Of a DNA stretch of 64,000 nucleotides, positions 28,608 to 38,365 are shown in pieces. A program made the position numbers and the translations under genes. Under the pieces are notes generated by a model, which saw only the letters and a program-made list of their open reading frames with translations, was not told the DNA's origin and searched no databases. The stretch is from the NCBI RefSeq assembly GCF_002813325.1, contig NZ_PHUG01000001.1, forward strand, positions 3,596,001 through 3,660,000. Reading direction: 5' to 3'. Source of the DNA: Janthinobacterium sp. 64 (GTDB taxonomy: Bacteria > Pseudomonadota > Gammaproteobacteria > Burkholderiales > Burkholderiaceae_D). Numbering within the stretch: position 1 is the first letter of the stretch; the number at the start of each line of letters is the position of its first letter.

Positions 28608-28798
28608 TGTCCAGGGAAATCAACGAGAGCCTGCTCATGAAGTGTCTTGACTGCAATGTTGTCTGCAGAATGGCAGGATGGTAGCTTCATAAAATGACAA
28701 CTGCATGACATGGCGCCAGCCCGCATCCCGCCTGTGTCATCGCCGCGACATATGATCTTGCTATGCTGAACGCCTCATCCACCTCTCCGGGAGCCGCC

Positions 28799-29164
28799 AT
28801 GGCACGCCTGTTATCACTGTTGCTGCTGGCCTGCGCCACCCTGCCCGCGCAGGCGGACGAGCACACCGTCGTCGTGCAAGCCGCCGCACCGGAGAAGGGC
28901 TGCGTGGAAGTGGAAGTGAACGGCAAGCGCGCGCAATCGATGTCTTGCTTGAGTGAAAAATTATTACCCAACAGCAACACCGTGAACCGGCCGCCGCCTG
29001 CCCTGTCCGGCGCGGAGGCGGTCATGCAGCGCCCGTCGAACCAGCTGGGCCTGTACAACCGCGCCGCCCTCGAACACCGCATGGGCAATGCCTTTGGCAA
29101 ATCCGTCACGCCGCAGCGCCCGAGCACGCCGCCGCCCGCCAGCCCGCTGCTGCCGCCGCGTTGA
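28799..29164 (+). CDS. Small secreted protein of unknown function
   Basis: A 121-residue product with a clear signal peptide ([19 protein letters not shown]). The short mature chain has two Cys residues (KGCVEVEV and [10 protein letters not shown]) and a Pro-rich tail ([14 protein letters not shown]). The ATG at 28799 is chosen over 28763 because GGGAG lies 5 bases upstream and the signal peptide begins there. It is divergent from the STN/sigma/FecR genes, with about 190 bp between them. I do not recognise the family. A spaced Cys pair suggests a disulfide in the periplasm. Confidence 0.65.
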   Translation: MARLLSLLLLACATLPAQADEHTVVVQAAAPEKGCVEVEVNGKRAQSMSCLSEKLLPNSNTVNRPPPALSGAEAVMQRPSNQLGLYNRAALEHRMGNAFGKSVTPQRPSTPPPASPLLPPR

Positions 29165-29258
29165 CCTTGTTGTCAACGCACAGTCCATTTGCGCTGTCAA
29201 GATTGCGCAATCGCGCCGATTGCGTATCATTCCAGGCTTGATCGCTCTGGAAACAACC

Positions 29259-31607
29259 ATGCTGCCCACTATCGAACAACGCCTTGCCCTTGAACTTGCC
29301 GCCAAACCGGTGCAGGTTGCCGCCGCCATCGAACTGCTCGACGAAGGCGCCACCGTGCCCTTCATCGCCCGTTACCGCAAGGAAGCGACCGGCGGCCTCG
29401 ACGATATCCAGCTGCGCCTGCTCGAAGAGCGCTTGCGCTATCTGCGCGAGCTGGAAGAGCGGCGCGCCGCCATCGTGGCCTCGATCACGGAACAGAACAA
29501 GATGACGCCCGAGCTGCTCGACGCCGTCATGCACGCGGAAGACAAGACGCGCCTGGAAGATTTGTACTTGCCGTACAAACAGAAGCGCCGCACGAAGGCG
29601 CAGATCGCCATCGAAGCGGGCCTGATGCCGCTGGCCCACTGTTTGCTGGAGAACCCTGAACTGACGCCGGAAATGGAAGCGGGCAAGTTCCTGCGCGACG
29701 CGTTTACTAGTGCCGACGGCAACAACCCGGGCGTGGCGGACACCAAGGCGGCCCTCGACGGCGCGCGCCAGATTCTGATGGAACGCTTCGCCGAAGACGC
29801 AACCTTGCTGCAAACTTTGCGCGAATACGTGCAGGAACATGGCATCGTCGAATCGAAAGTGGTGGAAGGCAAGCAGGACGAAGGTGAAAAATTCGCCGAT
29901 TATTTCGACTACTCGGAAACCATTTCCACAGTCCCATCACACCGCGCGCTGGCGCTGCTGCGCGGCCGCCGCGAGGTTATCCTCGACGTCACCCTGCGCC
30001 TGGACACGGAAGCGGAAAAACCGAAATGGGATGCGCCGCACAACCCGTGCGAAGGCCGCATCGCCGCCCGCTTCGGCATCAAGCAACAAGGCCGCCCGGC
30101 CGACAAATGGCTGGCGGACACGGCACGCTGGACCTGGCGCGTGAAAAGCTTCATGCACCTGGAAACGGAACTGATGGGCGCGCTGCGCGAACGCTCGGAA
30201 CTCGACGCCATCAACGTCTTCGCCACCAATCTGAAAGCGCTGCTGCTGGCCGCGCCGGCCGGCCAGCGCGCCACCATGGGCCTCGACCCTGGCTTGCGCA
30301 CGGGCGTCAAGGTCGCTGTCGTCGATGCCACCGGTAAAGTCGTCGACACGGCCGTGATCTACCCGCACCAGCCGAAGAATGACTGGGACGGCTCGCTGCA
30401 TACGCTGGGCCGCCTGGCCGCCAAGCACAATGTGTCGCTCATTTCGATTGGCAACGGCACCGCCTCGCGCGAGACCGATAAACTGGCGCAGGATTTGATC
30501 AAGCAGCACCCGGAAGCGAAGATGACGAAGATCGTCGTCTCGGAAGCGGGCGCGTCGGTGTATTCGGCGTCCGAATTCGCGTCGAAAGAGTTGCCGGACA
30601 TGGATGTGTCCCTGCGCGGCGCCGTCTCCATCGCCCGCCGTCTGCAAGACCCGCTGGCCGAACTGGTCAAGATTGACCCGAAATCGATCGGCGTGGGCCA
30701 GTACCAGCACGACGTGAGCCAAAGCCAGCTGGCTCGCTCGCTCGATGCGGTGGTGGAAGATTGCGTGAACGCCGTCGGCGTGGACGTCAATACGGCGTCG
30801 GCGCCCCTGCTGGCGCGCGTGTCCGGCCTGTCGGCCAGCGTGGCGCAAAGCATCGTCAGCTACCGCGACATGAAGGGCGCGTTCACTTCGCGCGCGGCCT
30901 TGAAAGCCGTGCCGCGCCTGGGCGACAAGACGTATGAACAGGCTGCGGGCTTTTTGCGCGTGATGGGCGGAGACAACCCGCTGGACGCTTCGGCCGTCCA
31001 CCCGGAATCGTACCCGCTGGTGGAAAAAATCCTCGCCGACATCAAAAAGGATATCCAGGCCGTCATCGGCGAAACGGCGCTGCTGAAAACCTTGAGCCCC
31101 GCAAAGTACGCCGATGAAACGTTTGGCGTGCCAACCATTTCCGACATTTTGAAGGAACTGGAAAAGCCGGGCCGCGACCCGCGTCCGGAATTCACCACCG
31201 CCACCTTCAAGGAAGGCGTGGAAGAAATCCGCGACTTGCGCCCGGACATGATTTTAGAAGGCGTAGTCACCAACGTGGCCGCCTTTGGCGCCTTCGTCGA
31301 CATCGGCGTGCACCAGGATGGCCTCGTGCACATCTCGGCCCTGTCGAACACCTTTGTAAAAGACCCGCACACGGTGGTCAAAGCTGGCCAGGTCGTGCGC
31401 GTGAAAGTGCTGGAAGTCGACGAAAAGCGCAAGCGCATCGCGCTGACCATGCGTTTGACGGACAGCGCGCCGCAGGCGGGCAGCAAACCCGAGCAAAAGG
31501 GCGACCGCAACGACCGCCGCAGCATGGCGCAGCACCAGTCGCAGTCGCGCAATGCGCCCGAGCCGGCCGGCAGCATGGCCGCTGCGTTCGCCAAGCTGCG
31601 CGGCTAA
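29259..31607 (+). CDS. tex: Tex-family transcription accessory / S1 RNA-binding protein
   Basis: A 782-residue cytoplasmic protein, typical Tex length. It opens with the helical Tex N-terminal domain ([21 protein letters not shown]). The YqgF/RuvC-like fold follows ([20 protein letters not shown]), then helix-hairpin-helix repeats ([40 protein letters not shown]). A C-terminal S1 domain comes last ([20 protein letters not shown]). Tex is thought to bind RNA and influence transcription and ribosome-associated processes. I placed the start at the ATG at 29259; the longer frame from 29088 overlaps the secreted-protein gene and does not resemble Tex. Confidence 0.95.
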   Translation: MLPTIEQRLALELAAKPVQVAAAIELLDEGATVPFIARYRKEATGGLDDIQLRLLEERLRYLRELEERRAAIVASITEQNKMTPELLDAVMHAEDKTRLEDLYLPYKQKRRTKAQIAIEAGLMPLAHCLLENPELTPEMEAGKFLRDAFTSADGNNPGVADTKAALDGARQILMERFAEDATLLQTLREYVQEHGIVESKVVEGKQDEGEKFADYFDYSETISTVPSHRALALLRGRREVILDVTLRLDTEAEKPKWDAPHNPCEGRIAARFGIKQQGRPADKWLADTARWTWRVKSFMHLETELMGALRERSELDAINVFATNLKALLLAAPAGQRATMGLDPGLRTGVKVAVVDATGKVVDTAVIYPHQPKNDWDGSLHTLGRLAAKHNVSLISIGNGTASRETDKLAQDLIKQHPEAKMTKIVVSEAGASVYSASEFASKELPDMDVSLRGAVSIARRLQDPLAELVKIDPKSIGVGQYQHDVSQSQLARSLDAVVEDCVNAVGVDVNTASAPLLARVSGLSASVAQSIVSYRDMKGAFTSRAALKAVPRLGDKTYEQAAGFLRVMGGDNPLDASAVHPESYPLVEKILADIKKDIQAVIGETALLKTLSPAKYADETFGVPTISDILKELEKPGRDPRPEFTTATFKEGVEEIRDLRPDMILEGVVTNVAAFGAFVDIGVHQDGLVHISALSNTFVKDPHTVVKAGQVVRVKVLEVDEKRKRIALTMRLTDSAPQAGSKPEQKGDRNDRRSMAQHQSQSRNAPEPAGSMAAAFAKLRG

Positions 31608-31611
31608 GTGC

Positions 31612-32082
31612 ATGGCCGCCGGGCATGATCTGATCATCCTGGCGGTGGATGCCGCCAGCGCCGATGCCCAGTTGCTGCTCGACGCATTGTCGGACGCGCT
31701 GCTGCGCATCAATGGCGACAGTGGCCGTTCTTCCTTCGATGTAGAAGCGGCAACGCCGCGCGGCGGCTTTTACCTGGCCCGCGATGCGGCTGGAGAACTG
31801 TTCGGCTGCGCCGCCCTGCGCCCGCTGGGCGAAGCGGACAGCGCCATAGGCGAACTCAAGCGCATGTATGCGCGCCCGGGTTCGGCCGGCGTGGGCGCGG
31901 CCCTGCTGGCCCATGTGGAGGCGCAGGCGCGTGTGCATGGCTACCAGGCCTTGCACCTGTCCACGCGCGTGGCGAATAGCCGTGCCGTGGCGTTTTATGC
32001 CAAACACGGCTATGCACCCGTCATTGCCTGGGGCAAATACGTGGGTGCGGCACAATCGGTATGCCTGGGCAAGACCTTATAA
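31612..32082 (+). CDS. GNAT-family N-acetyltransferase
   Basis: A 156-residue acetyltransferase with the GNAT acetyl-CoA site (KRMYARPGSAGVGAALLAHVEAQAR) and the closing NSRAVAFYAKHGYAPV motif. It begins 4 bp after the tex stop, so the two are probably co-transcribed. The frame extends back to 31552 inside tex, but the ATG at 31612 fits the start of the fold. The acceptor substrate is unknown; amino acids, polyamines or a protein N-terminus are all possible for this family. Confidence 0.82.
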   Translation: MAAGHDLIILAVDAASADAQLLLDALSDALLRINGDSGRSSFDVEAATPRGGFYLARDAAGELFGCAALRPLGEADSAIGELKRMYARPGSAGVGAALLAHVEAQARVHGYQALHLSTRVANSRAVAFYAKHGYAPVIAWGKYVGAAQSVCLGKTL

Positions 32083-32130
32083 GCGTCAGCGTGGCTGACT
32101 TGCCCGATTTATGACTTGAGCGCATACCCG

Positions 32131-32159
32131 TGCCGTCGTTTTCTTATAAAATGACGGCA
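32131..32159. promoter_or_regulatory. Stem-loop before grxD
   Basis: TGCCGTC and GACGGCA flank a run of T and A residues that extends the stem (TTTT/AAAA), just before grxD. It contains a TATAAA that could be a -10 element, and it could instead act as a weak terminator for the GNAT gene. The sequence alone does not decide between them. Confidence 0.4.
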
Positions 32160-32187
32160 TCTATTTATTTACCCATCAGAGGCAGCT

Positions 32188-32499
32188 ATGAGCGACGTAC
32201 AAACCTGGATCAAAGAAACCGTGACGAACACGCCAGTCGTGCTGTTCATGAAGGGCACCGCCCAATTTCCGCAGTGCGGCTTTTCCGGCCGCGCCATCCA
32301 GATCCTGAAGGCCTGCGGCGTGGAAAACATCGCTACCGTCAACGTGCTGGACGACCCGGAAGTTCGCCAGGGCATCAAGGATTACTCGAACTGGCCAACC
32401 ATTCCGCAGCTGTATGTGAAAGGCGAGTTCATCGGTGGTTCCGATATCATGAATGAAATGTTTGAATCGGGCGAATTGAAATCCCTGATCAATGCCTGA
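32188..32499 (+). CDS. grxD: Monothiol glutaredoxin, Grx4 family
   Basis: A 103-residue CGFS-type glutaredoxin with the active site [14 protein letters not shown] and the glutathione-binding segments [19 protein letters not shown]. These proteins carry [2Fe-2S] clusters and pass them to client proteins rather than acting as general reductases. The start has an AGAGG ribosome-binding site. Its last 8 bp overlap ubiX, so the two are translationally coupled. Length and motif are standard. Confidence 0.96.
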   Translation: MSDVQTWIKETVTNTPVVLFMKGTAQFPQCGFSGRAIQILKACGVENIATVNVLDDPEVRQGIKDYSNWPTIPQLYVKGEFIGGSDIMNEMFESGELKSLINA

Positions 32500-33106
32500 T
32501 AGCCAGCTTGCGCGGCCGCGCCGTATCGTCGTGGCCATCACGGGCGCCACGGGCGCCGTGTATGGCTTGCGGCTGCTGCAGTTACTCGGCGCCATCCCCG
32601 GCGTCGAGACGCATCTGGTCTTGTCGGATGCGGCCGTACTGACCCTGCACCAGGAAACGGGCGTGGGGCGCAAGGACATCGAAGCGCAGGCACATGTGGT
32701 GCACAAGCTGCGCGACATCGGCGCGTCGATCGCCAGCGGCTCGTTTCAATCGGATGGCATGGTCGTCGCGCCGTGCTCGATGAAGACGCTGGCGGCCGTG
32801 GCGCATGGCTTGTCGGATAATTTGATCACGCGGGCCGCCGATGTGGTGCTCAAGGAGCGCCGGCGCCTGATCCTGATGGTGCGCGAAACGCCGTTCAACC
32901 TGGCGCACCTGCGCAATATGACAGCCGTGACCGAAATGGGCGGCATCATCTTCCCGCCCTTGCCAAGCTTTTATCACCACCCGCACAGCATCGCGGACAT
33001 GGTCGACCATACGGTGGCGCGCGTCATCGACCTGCTCGGCATCGAGCACGCCCTGGCGCCACGGTGGAATGGTTTGAAAACGCCAGACCAGCCAGCAACA
33101 AACTAA
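32492..33106 (+). CDS. ubiX: Flavin prenyltransferase UbiX
   Basis: A 204-residue flavoprotein of the UbiX/Pad1 family, with the N-terminal Rossmann start [20 protein letters not shown] and the core [25 protein letters not shown]. The arginine-rich [19 protein letters not shown] and the C-terminal [11 protein letters not shown] follow. It makes prenylated FMN, the cofactor UbiD needs to decarboxylate the ubiquinone precursor. It overlaps grxD by 8 bp. The length is normal. Confidence 0.95.
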   Translation: MPDSQLARPRRIVVAITGATGAVYGLRLLQLLGAIPGVETHLVLSDAAVLTLHQETGVGRKDIEAQAHVVHKLRDIGASIASGSFQSDGMVVAPCSMKTLAAVAHGLSDNLITRAADVVLKERRRLILMVRETPFNLAHLRNMTAVTEMGGIIFPPLPSFYHHPHSIADMVDHTVARVIDLLGIEHALAPRWNGLKTPDQPATN

Positions 33107-33135
33107 CAGGCTACATCACCAACTACGCACGTCAC

Positions 33136-33255
33136 GATGCCTGACAAAAGCGTAGCGAGCGTCAGTGATTTGTGGCCGAGAAGCGCAACCGTGCTGAAGC
33201 ACGGTGAGCATCGCCGGCCGCAAAGCGCGATGCGCAGTAGCTTTGGTCAGGCATC
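33136..33255. repeat. 120-bp imperfect palindromic element
   Basis: GATGCCTGAC at 33136-33145 is mirrored by GTCAGGCATC at 33246-33255. Further pairing runs inwards: AAAGC with GCTTT, and TTTGTGGCC with GGCCGCAAA allowing one G-T pair. At the centre ACCGTGCT and AGCACGGT enclose GA. The whole can fold into one long hairpin. It sits in the gap after ubiX. It resembles a small non-coding mobile repeat (REP or MITE type), but copy number cannot be seen here. Confidence 0.7.
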
Positions 33256-33257
33256 CC

Positions 33258-33428
33258 TCATCTCTTGTCGAACTGCATGGCACTTGCCTGTTTCAAATCC
33301 CTGGCTTCTTCAACCATCCTGCGGTGGGCGATCCGTTTGCGCATCACTTCCGCATGTTGCGCGGCAGTCATGGGAGGCACGGTCATCAAGTCCTTCAGCT
33401 GCGCGGTATTGCTGTAGTTACTTTTCAT
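33258..33428 (-). CDS. Possible small basic protein (56 residues)
   Basis: The short frame from the ATG at 33428 begins MKSNYSNTAQLKDLMTVPPM and ends with a Met/Arg-rich, charged helix (HAEVMRKRIAHRRMVEEARD). The frame is open further upstream to 33584, but that part is low-complexity. There is no strong ribosome-binding site and no recognisable family. It abuts the palindromic element. It may be a real small gene or chance; I lean slightly towards real because of the helical, amphipathic composition. Confidence 0.4.
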   Translation of the reverse strand: MKSNYSNTAQLKDLMTVPPMTAAQHAEVMRKRIAHRRMVEEARDLKQASAMQFDKR

Positions 33429-33673
33429 AAGACGGCTCAAATGCTCGGCTCCGTAGTGGATGAACTGGCTGCTTCTGCTGTGATTATGCGCTGGTATTGG
33501 CTGCCGCGCCGCTGCGTACGGGATTATTGTCAAATAATTCCGCTGCAGCGCAACATGCGAGGTCTTATTGTGCAGCAAAATCATGTCTCCAGTATGACCT
33601 TGCGCAAATAAAATGACAGGGGGAGCACCGCCAGCGAAAAGCGGACGGCGCCGGCCTGGGAGGGCCTGAATGC

Positions 33674-34081
33674 TTACTTTTGGTAGTTGACTCTGACCAG
33701 CATGCGAATAAATTCACGCGCGATTTGACGATGATGTTCATCTAATCTTTGCAAATCGGCAATTAATTTCACATCGGCGGACTCAAAACGCGACAAAGCG
33801 CTGCCCGCTTCGCCATTCGGCGTGGCGCTTTCCGGGCCGCCAAACCGCAACCATTCCGCCGGAACGCCCAACCATTGGGCAATCATGCGCAATTTCTCTT
33901 GCGTAGGAATTGCTTCACCTACTAACCATTTCCTAGCTGCATGCACGGTAATCGGGCGTCCGTCGAAACGGATGTTGAATTCCCGGGCCAGTCTGGTCGG
34001 GCTGTCTGGAGAGTAATGGGCGTTTTTGAGAGCCAACTGAAGTCGTTGGCTGAAGCTTTCGCGTTCGTTAGAAGAATTCAT
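33674..34081 (-). CDS. HTH-type transcriptional regulator (Cro/CI-like)
   Basis: A 135-residue regulator with an N-terminal helix-turn-helix (TRLAREFNIRFDGRPITVHAARKWL, then IPTQEKLRMIAQWLGV). A C-terminal helical segment probably dimerises (LQRLDEHHRQIAREFIRMLV). The start sits 10 bp from a perfect 9-bp inverted repeat on its upstream side, which suggests that it represses itself. The surrounding DNA is AT-rich compared with the rest of the window, so the gene may have been acquired. Other targets are not visible; the neighbour upstream is non-coding. Confidence 0.8.
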   Translation of the reverse strand: MNSSNERESFSQRLQLALKNAHYSPDSPTRLAREFNIRFDGRPITVHAARKWLVGEAIPTQEKLRMIAQWLGVPAEWLRFGGPESATPNGEAGSALSRFESADVKLIADLQRLDEHHRQIAREFIRMLVRVNYQK

Positions 34082-34091
34082 AGGTGTACTA

Positions 34092-34111
34092 TTTCATGTT
34101 GTAACATGAAA
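34092..34111. promoter_or_regulatory. Perfect inverted-repeat operator at the HTH regulator promoter
   Basis: The sequence is TTTCATGTTGTAACATGAAA: two exact 9-bp arms around GT, 10 bp from the ATG of the regulator. A related half-site, TGTTACAT, lies about 30 bp further upstream. Position and symmetry point to autoregulation. Confidence 0.65.
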
Positions 34112-34690
34112 GTCAGTTTCTTGAATGACCATACAGATTGTTACATTTGAAAAGAGTGAAAATTAACAATTAACACTCCGGCCAGGCTTTTCAGGTGCAA
34201 AAGTGGCCCAAATTTTCTCTTGTGATTCTGTGTGGCTTCGGTTCAAATTCGCGGCTGGCCTTGATTTTCGCACTGCAGCACGATTCAAAGCCTCGGTTTG
34301 GCATTACAACGTACGGTATCGGATAATGCCTTCCTCTACGATACATGCAATGCCCATGTCATACAATTTCTTGTAGACAAAGTTTTCAGAAGGGCCATTT
34401 TGTTTTCAATATAGAAACGACAAATACAACGTACTCATAGCAAAACGTTGTTTTTTTGATCGTGCCTACTGGATACAGACTGCGTCCAAAAATTTTACTG
34501 CCATCGCAGCGAAAAGAATGTCGCCGTTATGCCAGGAAAGCTCTTTTTGGTGTCATCTTGGCCACCAACTCTCGATCTTAAGCGCGTTTGCGCAAGAAGA
34601 ATCAATTTATTTTCAGTAATTGTTGTCTGATTCGCCAAACTCCCGCGTTCACGCCTTCTTTTTTCTTTGTTGCAGCACGGGCAGGGCACG
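34112..34690. other. AT-rich non-coding stretch
   Basis: This stretch of about 580 bp has clearly lower GC than its neighbours and no convincing gene on either strand. Short open frames lack ribosome-binding sites and protein-like composition. ACAACGTAC occurs twice about 120 bp apart. It may be the remains of an inserted element or simply a foreign spacer; nothing else is seen. Confidence 0.5.
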
Positions 34691-34702
34691 CTACAATAGT
34701 AT

Positions 34703-34722
34703 TGACGTTGACGTAAACGGCA
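34703..34722. promoter_or_regulatory. LiuR-type operator upstream of the MerR gene
   Basis: TGACGTTGACGTAAACGGCA matches the perfect palindrome found before ivd at 18 of 20 positions. It lies about 70-90 bp before the MerR start and suggests autoregulation. Confidence 0.65.
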
Positions 34723-34792
34723 CTTTGCCACCATTGCCTCGCAGTACCCATCCAGCTACCGATCACCCATGCAACCGACACCGCCCGCAGCA

Positions 34793-35197
34793 ATGACGAC
34801 CTATACCATTACCGAACTGGCGCGGGAATTCGACATCACGGCACGCGCCATCCGTTTCTATGAAGACCAGGGCTTGCTCAGCCCGAAACGCGAAGGCGCC
34901 GGCGGGCGCAGCCGTGTCTACACGCCGCGCGACCGCACCCGCCTGAAGCTGACCCTGCGCGGCAAGCGCCTGGGCCTGGCCTTGTCGGAAATCAAGAGCC
35001 TGGTCGACATGTACGAGTCGCCGAAGGACACGCGCGCGCAGATGGACCGCTTCCTGGGCGTGCTGGCGCAGCACCGGCAAACGCTGGAGCAGCAGCGCAT
35101 CGATATCGAAATGGCGCTGGCGGAAATCAGCGCGCATGAAGACGCATGCGCGCGCATGCTGGCGGACTTGAACCTTGATAAGGCGCAAACAAACTAA
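34793..35197 (+). CDS. liuR: MerR-family regulator, LiuR-like
   Basis: A 134-residue MerR protein. The N-terminal winged helix reads YTITELAREFDITARAIRFYEDQGLLSPKR, and a long dimerisation helix follows (RFLGVLAQHRQTLEQQRIDIEMALAEI). LiuR regulators of this type control leucine/isovalerate breakdown genes in proteobacteria. The assignment rests on the family start and on the isovaleryl-CoA dehydrogenase gene immediately downstream. Two matching palindromes flank this gene, one before it and one before ivd. The ATG at 34793 fits MerR alignments; an in-frame ATG at 34769 is possible. Confidence 0.85.
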   Translation: MTTYTITELAREFDITARAIRFYEDQGLLSPKREGAGGRSRVYTPRDRTRLKLTLRGKRLGLALSEIKSLVDMYESPKDTRAQMDRFLGVLAQHRQTLEQQRIDIEMALAEISAHEDACARMLADLNLDKAQTN

Positions 35198-35231
35198 AGG
35201 CGCGAGCAGCAGACCGCTGCCGCGCATCGGT

Positions 35232-35251
35232 TGACGTTTACGTAAACGTCA
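35232..35251. promoter_or_regulatory. Perfect 20-bp palindrome, LiuR-type operator for ivd
   Basis: TGACGTTTACGTAAACGTCA is a perfect palindrome in the gap between the MerR gene and ivd, about 80 bp before the ivd start. It is the natural binding site for the adjacent regulator and probably controls the whole catabolic cluster. Confidence 0.75.
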
Positions 35252-35327
35252 CAACTGAGTATCATAGCTTCACTGACCCGGCACCCATGACCGCTACACT
35301 CATACTTATAACGACGACGAGGACGAC

Positions 35328-36512
35328 ATGCTCCATCTCCCAGGCTTGACCTTTGACCACGGCGACGACATCGCCTCCTTGCGTGAAGCGATCCAACAAT
35401 TCGCCGCCGCCGAAATCGCGCCGCGCGCGGCCGACATCGACCGCACGGACCAGTTCCCCATGGATCTGTGGCGCAAGATGGGCGACATGGGTTTGCTCGG
35501 CATCACCGTCAGCGAAGAGTACGGCGGCGCTGGCATGGGCTACCTGGCGCACATCATCGCCATGGAAGAGATCTCGCGCGCCTCGGCGTCCGTCGGCCTG
35601 TCCTACGGCGCCCACTCGAACCTGTGCGTGAACCAGATCAAGCGCAACGGCACGGCCGAGCAAAAAGCCAAATACCTGCCGAAACTGATCACGGGCGAGC
35701 ACATCGGCGCGCTGGCCATGTCGGAGCCGAACGCGGGCTCGGACGTCGTCAGCATGAAGCTGCGCGCCGACTTCAAGGGCGACCGCTGGGTCTTGAACGG
35801 CACCAAGATGTGGATCACCAACGGCCCCGACGCGGACGTGCTGGTGGTGTACGCGAAAAACGACCTGGAAGCAGGTCCGCGCGGCATGACGGCCTTCCTG
35901 ATCGAAAAGAATTTCAAGGGCTTTTCCATCGCGCAAAAACTCGACAAGCTGGGCATGCGCGGCTCGCACACGGGCGAACTGGTGTTCCAGGATTGCGAAG
36001 TGCCGGCCGAAAACGTGCTCGGTGGCCTGGGCAAGGGCGTCAATGTACTGATGTCGGGGCTCGACTTCGAGCGCACCGTGCTGTCCGGCGGCCCGCTGGG
36101 CATCATGCAGGCTTGCATGGACCTGGTCGTGCCCTACGTGCATGACCGCAAGCAATTCGGCCAGGCCATCGGCGAATTCCAGTTGATGCAAGGTAAGCTG
36201 GCCGATATGTATTCGACCATGATGGCGTGCAAGGCCTATGTCTACGCAGTGGGCCAGGCCTGCGACCGCGCCACCACGCCGGAAGCCGTGCGCCAGTTGC
36301 GCAAGGATGCGGCCGGCGCCATTCTGTATAGTGCAGAGAAAGCGACCTGGATGGCGGGCGAAGCGATCCAGGCCCTGGGCGGCAACGGCTACATCAACGA
36401 GTATCCGGCCGGCCGCCTGTGGCGCGATGCCAAGCTGTATGAAATCGGCGCCGGGACCAGCGAAATCCGCCGCATGCTGATAGGCCGCGAACTGTTTGCG
36501 GAAACCAAGTAA
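35328..36512 (+). CDS. ivd: Isovaleryl-CoA dehydrogenase
   Basis: A 394-residue FAD enzyme that oxidises isovaleryl-CoA to 3-methylcrotonyl-CoA in leucine breakdown, passing electrons to ETF. It has the acyl-CoA dehydrogenase folds in order, with [15 protein letters not shown] and [15 protein letters not shown] at the flavin site. The sequence [16 protein letters not shown] holds the Glu in the position used as catalytic base by isovaleryl-CoA dehydrogenases, unlike most relatives. At the end [16 protein letters not shown] lacks the Glu used by medium-chain enzymes. The gene follows a LiuR-type operator. The carboxylase and lyase that usually follow in liu operons are not in the window. Confidence 0.95.
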   Translation: MLHLPGLTFDHGDDIASLREAIQQFAAAEIAPRAADIDRTDQFPMDLWRKMGDMGLLGITVSEEYGGAGMGYLAHIIAMEEISRASASVGLSYGAHSNLCVNQIKRNGTAEQKAKYLPKLITGEHIGALAMSEPNAGSDVVSMKLRADFKGDRWVLNGTKMWITNGPDADVLVVYAKNDLEAGPRGMTAFLIEKNFKGFSIAQKLDKLGMRGSHTGELVFQDCEVPAENVLGGLGKGVNVLMSGLDFERTVLSGGPLGIMQACMDLVVPYVHDRKQFGQAIGEFQLMQGKLADMYSTMMACKAYVYAVGQACDRATTPEAVRQLRKDAAGAILYSAEKATWMAGEAIQALGGNGYINEYPAGRLWRDAKLYEIGAGTSEIRRMLIGRELFAETK

Positions 36513-36565
36513 GCACGGGCGCGCGACGATCGACTGGGTGATGAGCCATTCATGCGAGCACAACT

Positions 36566-38365
36566 ATGACGCACATTGCCTTCCCCAAATTGCTCTCTTC
36601 CCAGATTGCATTCGATATCGCGCGCACCATCCGCGACGGCTTCGACAAGCATTACCGTCTGTTCCGTGAAACGAGCCAGCACGCCAAGCGGTACTTCGAG
36701 CAAGGCGCCTGGAGCGCGGCGCAAACGGCAGCCCGCGAACGCATCGACTTTTATGACAAGCGCGTGCAGGAATGCGTGCAGATGCTCGAAGATGAGTACG
36801 AAGAGTCGGAGTTGAGCGACGAAGTGTGGCGCGAACTGAAGCTGCACTACATCGGCATGCTGACGGAACACAAGCAGCCGGAACTGGCGGAAACCTTCTT
36901 CAATTCCGTCTGCTGCAACATCCTGCACCGCACGTATTTCAATAACGACTATATTTTCGTGCGTCCCGTCGTTTCCACGGAATACATCGAGACGCAAGAC
37001 CCCGTCCCCACCTACCGCGTGTATTACCCCGGCAAGGATGGCTTGCGCCATACTCTGCAAGGCATGGTGACGGGCTTCCAGCTCGACTGCGCCTTTGCCG
37101 ACCTGGAGCGTGACGTGGCCCAGGTGGAAGCGCGTTTGCAGCAGCTGTTCGGCAGTGACCGGATCGAGCCGAACCACCAGCTCCAGGTCTTGACCAGCTT
37201 GTTTTACCGCAACAAGGGTGCCTACCTGGTCGGCAAGGGCATCAACGGCAACCGCGAATATCCGTTCGTCGTGCCGATCCTGCACAACCGCCACGGCAAG
37301 CTGGTACTCGACACGGTGCTGTTCGAGCAGCAGCAGATCGCCGTGCTGTTTTCGTTTACGCGCGCCTACTTCCTGGTGGATATGGAAGTGCCGTCGGCCT
37401 ATGTGCAATTCCTGCGCAGCTTGCTGCCGCGCAAACCGCGCAGCGAAATCTATACGATCCTGGGCCTGCAGAAACAAGGCAAGACCTTGTTTTACCGCGA
37501 CTACCTGCAGCATTTAAAACACTCATCGGACCACTTTGAAAGCGCGCCCGGCATCCGCGGCCTCGTGATGCTGGTGTTTGCCCTGCCCTCGTTTCCGTAT
37601 GTCTTCAAGGTCATCAAGGATTTCTTTCCTCCCCCCAAGGAAACCACGCGCGCGCAAGTCCAGCAAAAGTATTTGCTGGTGAAACACCATGACCGCGTGG
37701 GCCGCATGGCCGACACGCTCGAGTATTCCAACGTGGCCTTTCCCCGCGCCCGTTTTGCCGAGGAATTGCTGGCCGAGCTGAAACAATTCGCCCCCTCGCT
37801 GATCGAAGAAGACGACGAGCAGATCATCATCCGCCACCTGTACATCGAGCGGCGCATGGTGCCGCTGAACATGTGGCTGAGCAATGCCGAAAAGGAAGGC
37901 CGCGCTGACCTGGTGGAACACGCCATCATCGAGTACGGCAACGCCATCAAGGAGTTGGTGGCGGCGAATATTTTCCCCGGCGACATGCTGTATAAAAACT
38001 TTGGCGTGACCCGTCATCAGCGTGTCGTTTTTTACGATTACGATGAAATCGAGTACATCACCGATTGCCAGTTCCGCATCATCCCGCAAGCCCGCACGGA
38101 GGAGGAAGAAATGTCGGCCGAACCGTGGTATCCCATCGGCAAGCACGATGTGTTTCCCGAACAATTCGGCACCTTCCTGCTGGGCAATCCCCGCATCCGC
38201 AAGTATTTCATGCAGCACCATGCCGACCTGCTGACGGCGCAATATTGGCAGGCGCGCAAGCAGCGCATCGAAGACGGCCATATCGAGGACGTCTTCCCGT
38301 ATCCGCAGCACCTGCGTTTTTGTATGCAGTCACCCTCCCCACCCTTAACCGGAGATCCAACATGA
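36566..38365 (+). CDS. aceK: Isocitrate dehydrogenase kinase/phosphatase
   Basis: A 599-residue AceK, full length. It begins [20 protein letters not shown] and has the regulatory half with [18 protein letters not shown]. The protein-kinase-like half contains [20 protein letters not shown] (ATP lysine region) and [19 protein letters not shown] (catalytic and metal-binding Asp region). AceK phosphorylates isocitrate dehydrogenase to divert carbon into the glyoxylate bypass, and reverses this. In enteric bacteria it lies with aceBA; here it lies between ivd and a thiolase, overlapping the thiolase gene by 4 bp (ATGA). Confidence 0.97.
   Translation: MTHIAFPKLLSSQIAFDIARTIRDGFDKHYRLFRETSQHAKRYFEQGAWSAAQTAARERIDFYDKRVQECVQMLEDEYEESELSDEVWRELKLHYIGMLTEHKQPELAETFFNSVCCNILHRTYFNNDYIFVRPVVSTEYIETQDPVPTYRVYYPGKDGLRHTLQGMVTGFQLDCAFADLERDVAQVEARLQQLFGSDRIEPNHQLQVLTSLFYRNKGAYLVGKGINGNREYPFVVPILHNRHGKLVLDTVLFEQQQIAVLFSFTRAYFLVDMEVPSAYVQFLRSLLPRKPRSEIYTILGLQKQGKTLFYRDYLQHLKHSSDHFESAPGIRGLVMLVFALPSFPYVFKVIKDFFPPPKETTRAQVQQKYLLVKHHDRVGRMADTLEYSNVAFPRARFAEELLAELKQFAPSLIEEDDEQIIIRHLYIERRMVPLNMWLSNAEKEGRADLVEHAIIEYGNAIKELVAANIFPGDMLYKNFGVTRHQRVVFYDYDEIEYITDCQFRIIPQARTEEEEMSAEPWYPIGKHDVFPEQFGTFLLGNPRIRKYFMQHHADLLTAQYWQARKQRIEDGHIEDVFPYPQHLRFCMQSPSPPLTGDPT

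Noticed and set aside
34495..34793. Two minus-strand frames in the AT-rich gap
   Set aside because: No ribosome-binding site, basic low-complexity sequence and overlap with the MerR promoter region.
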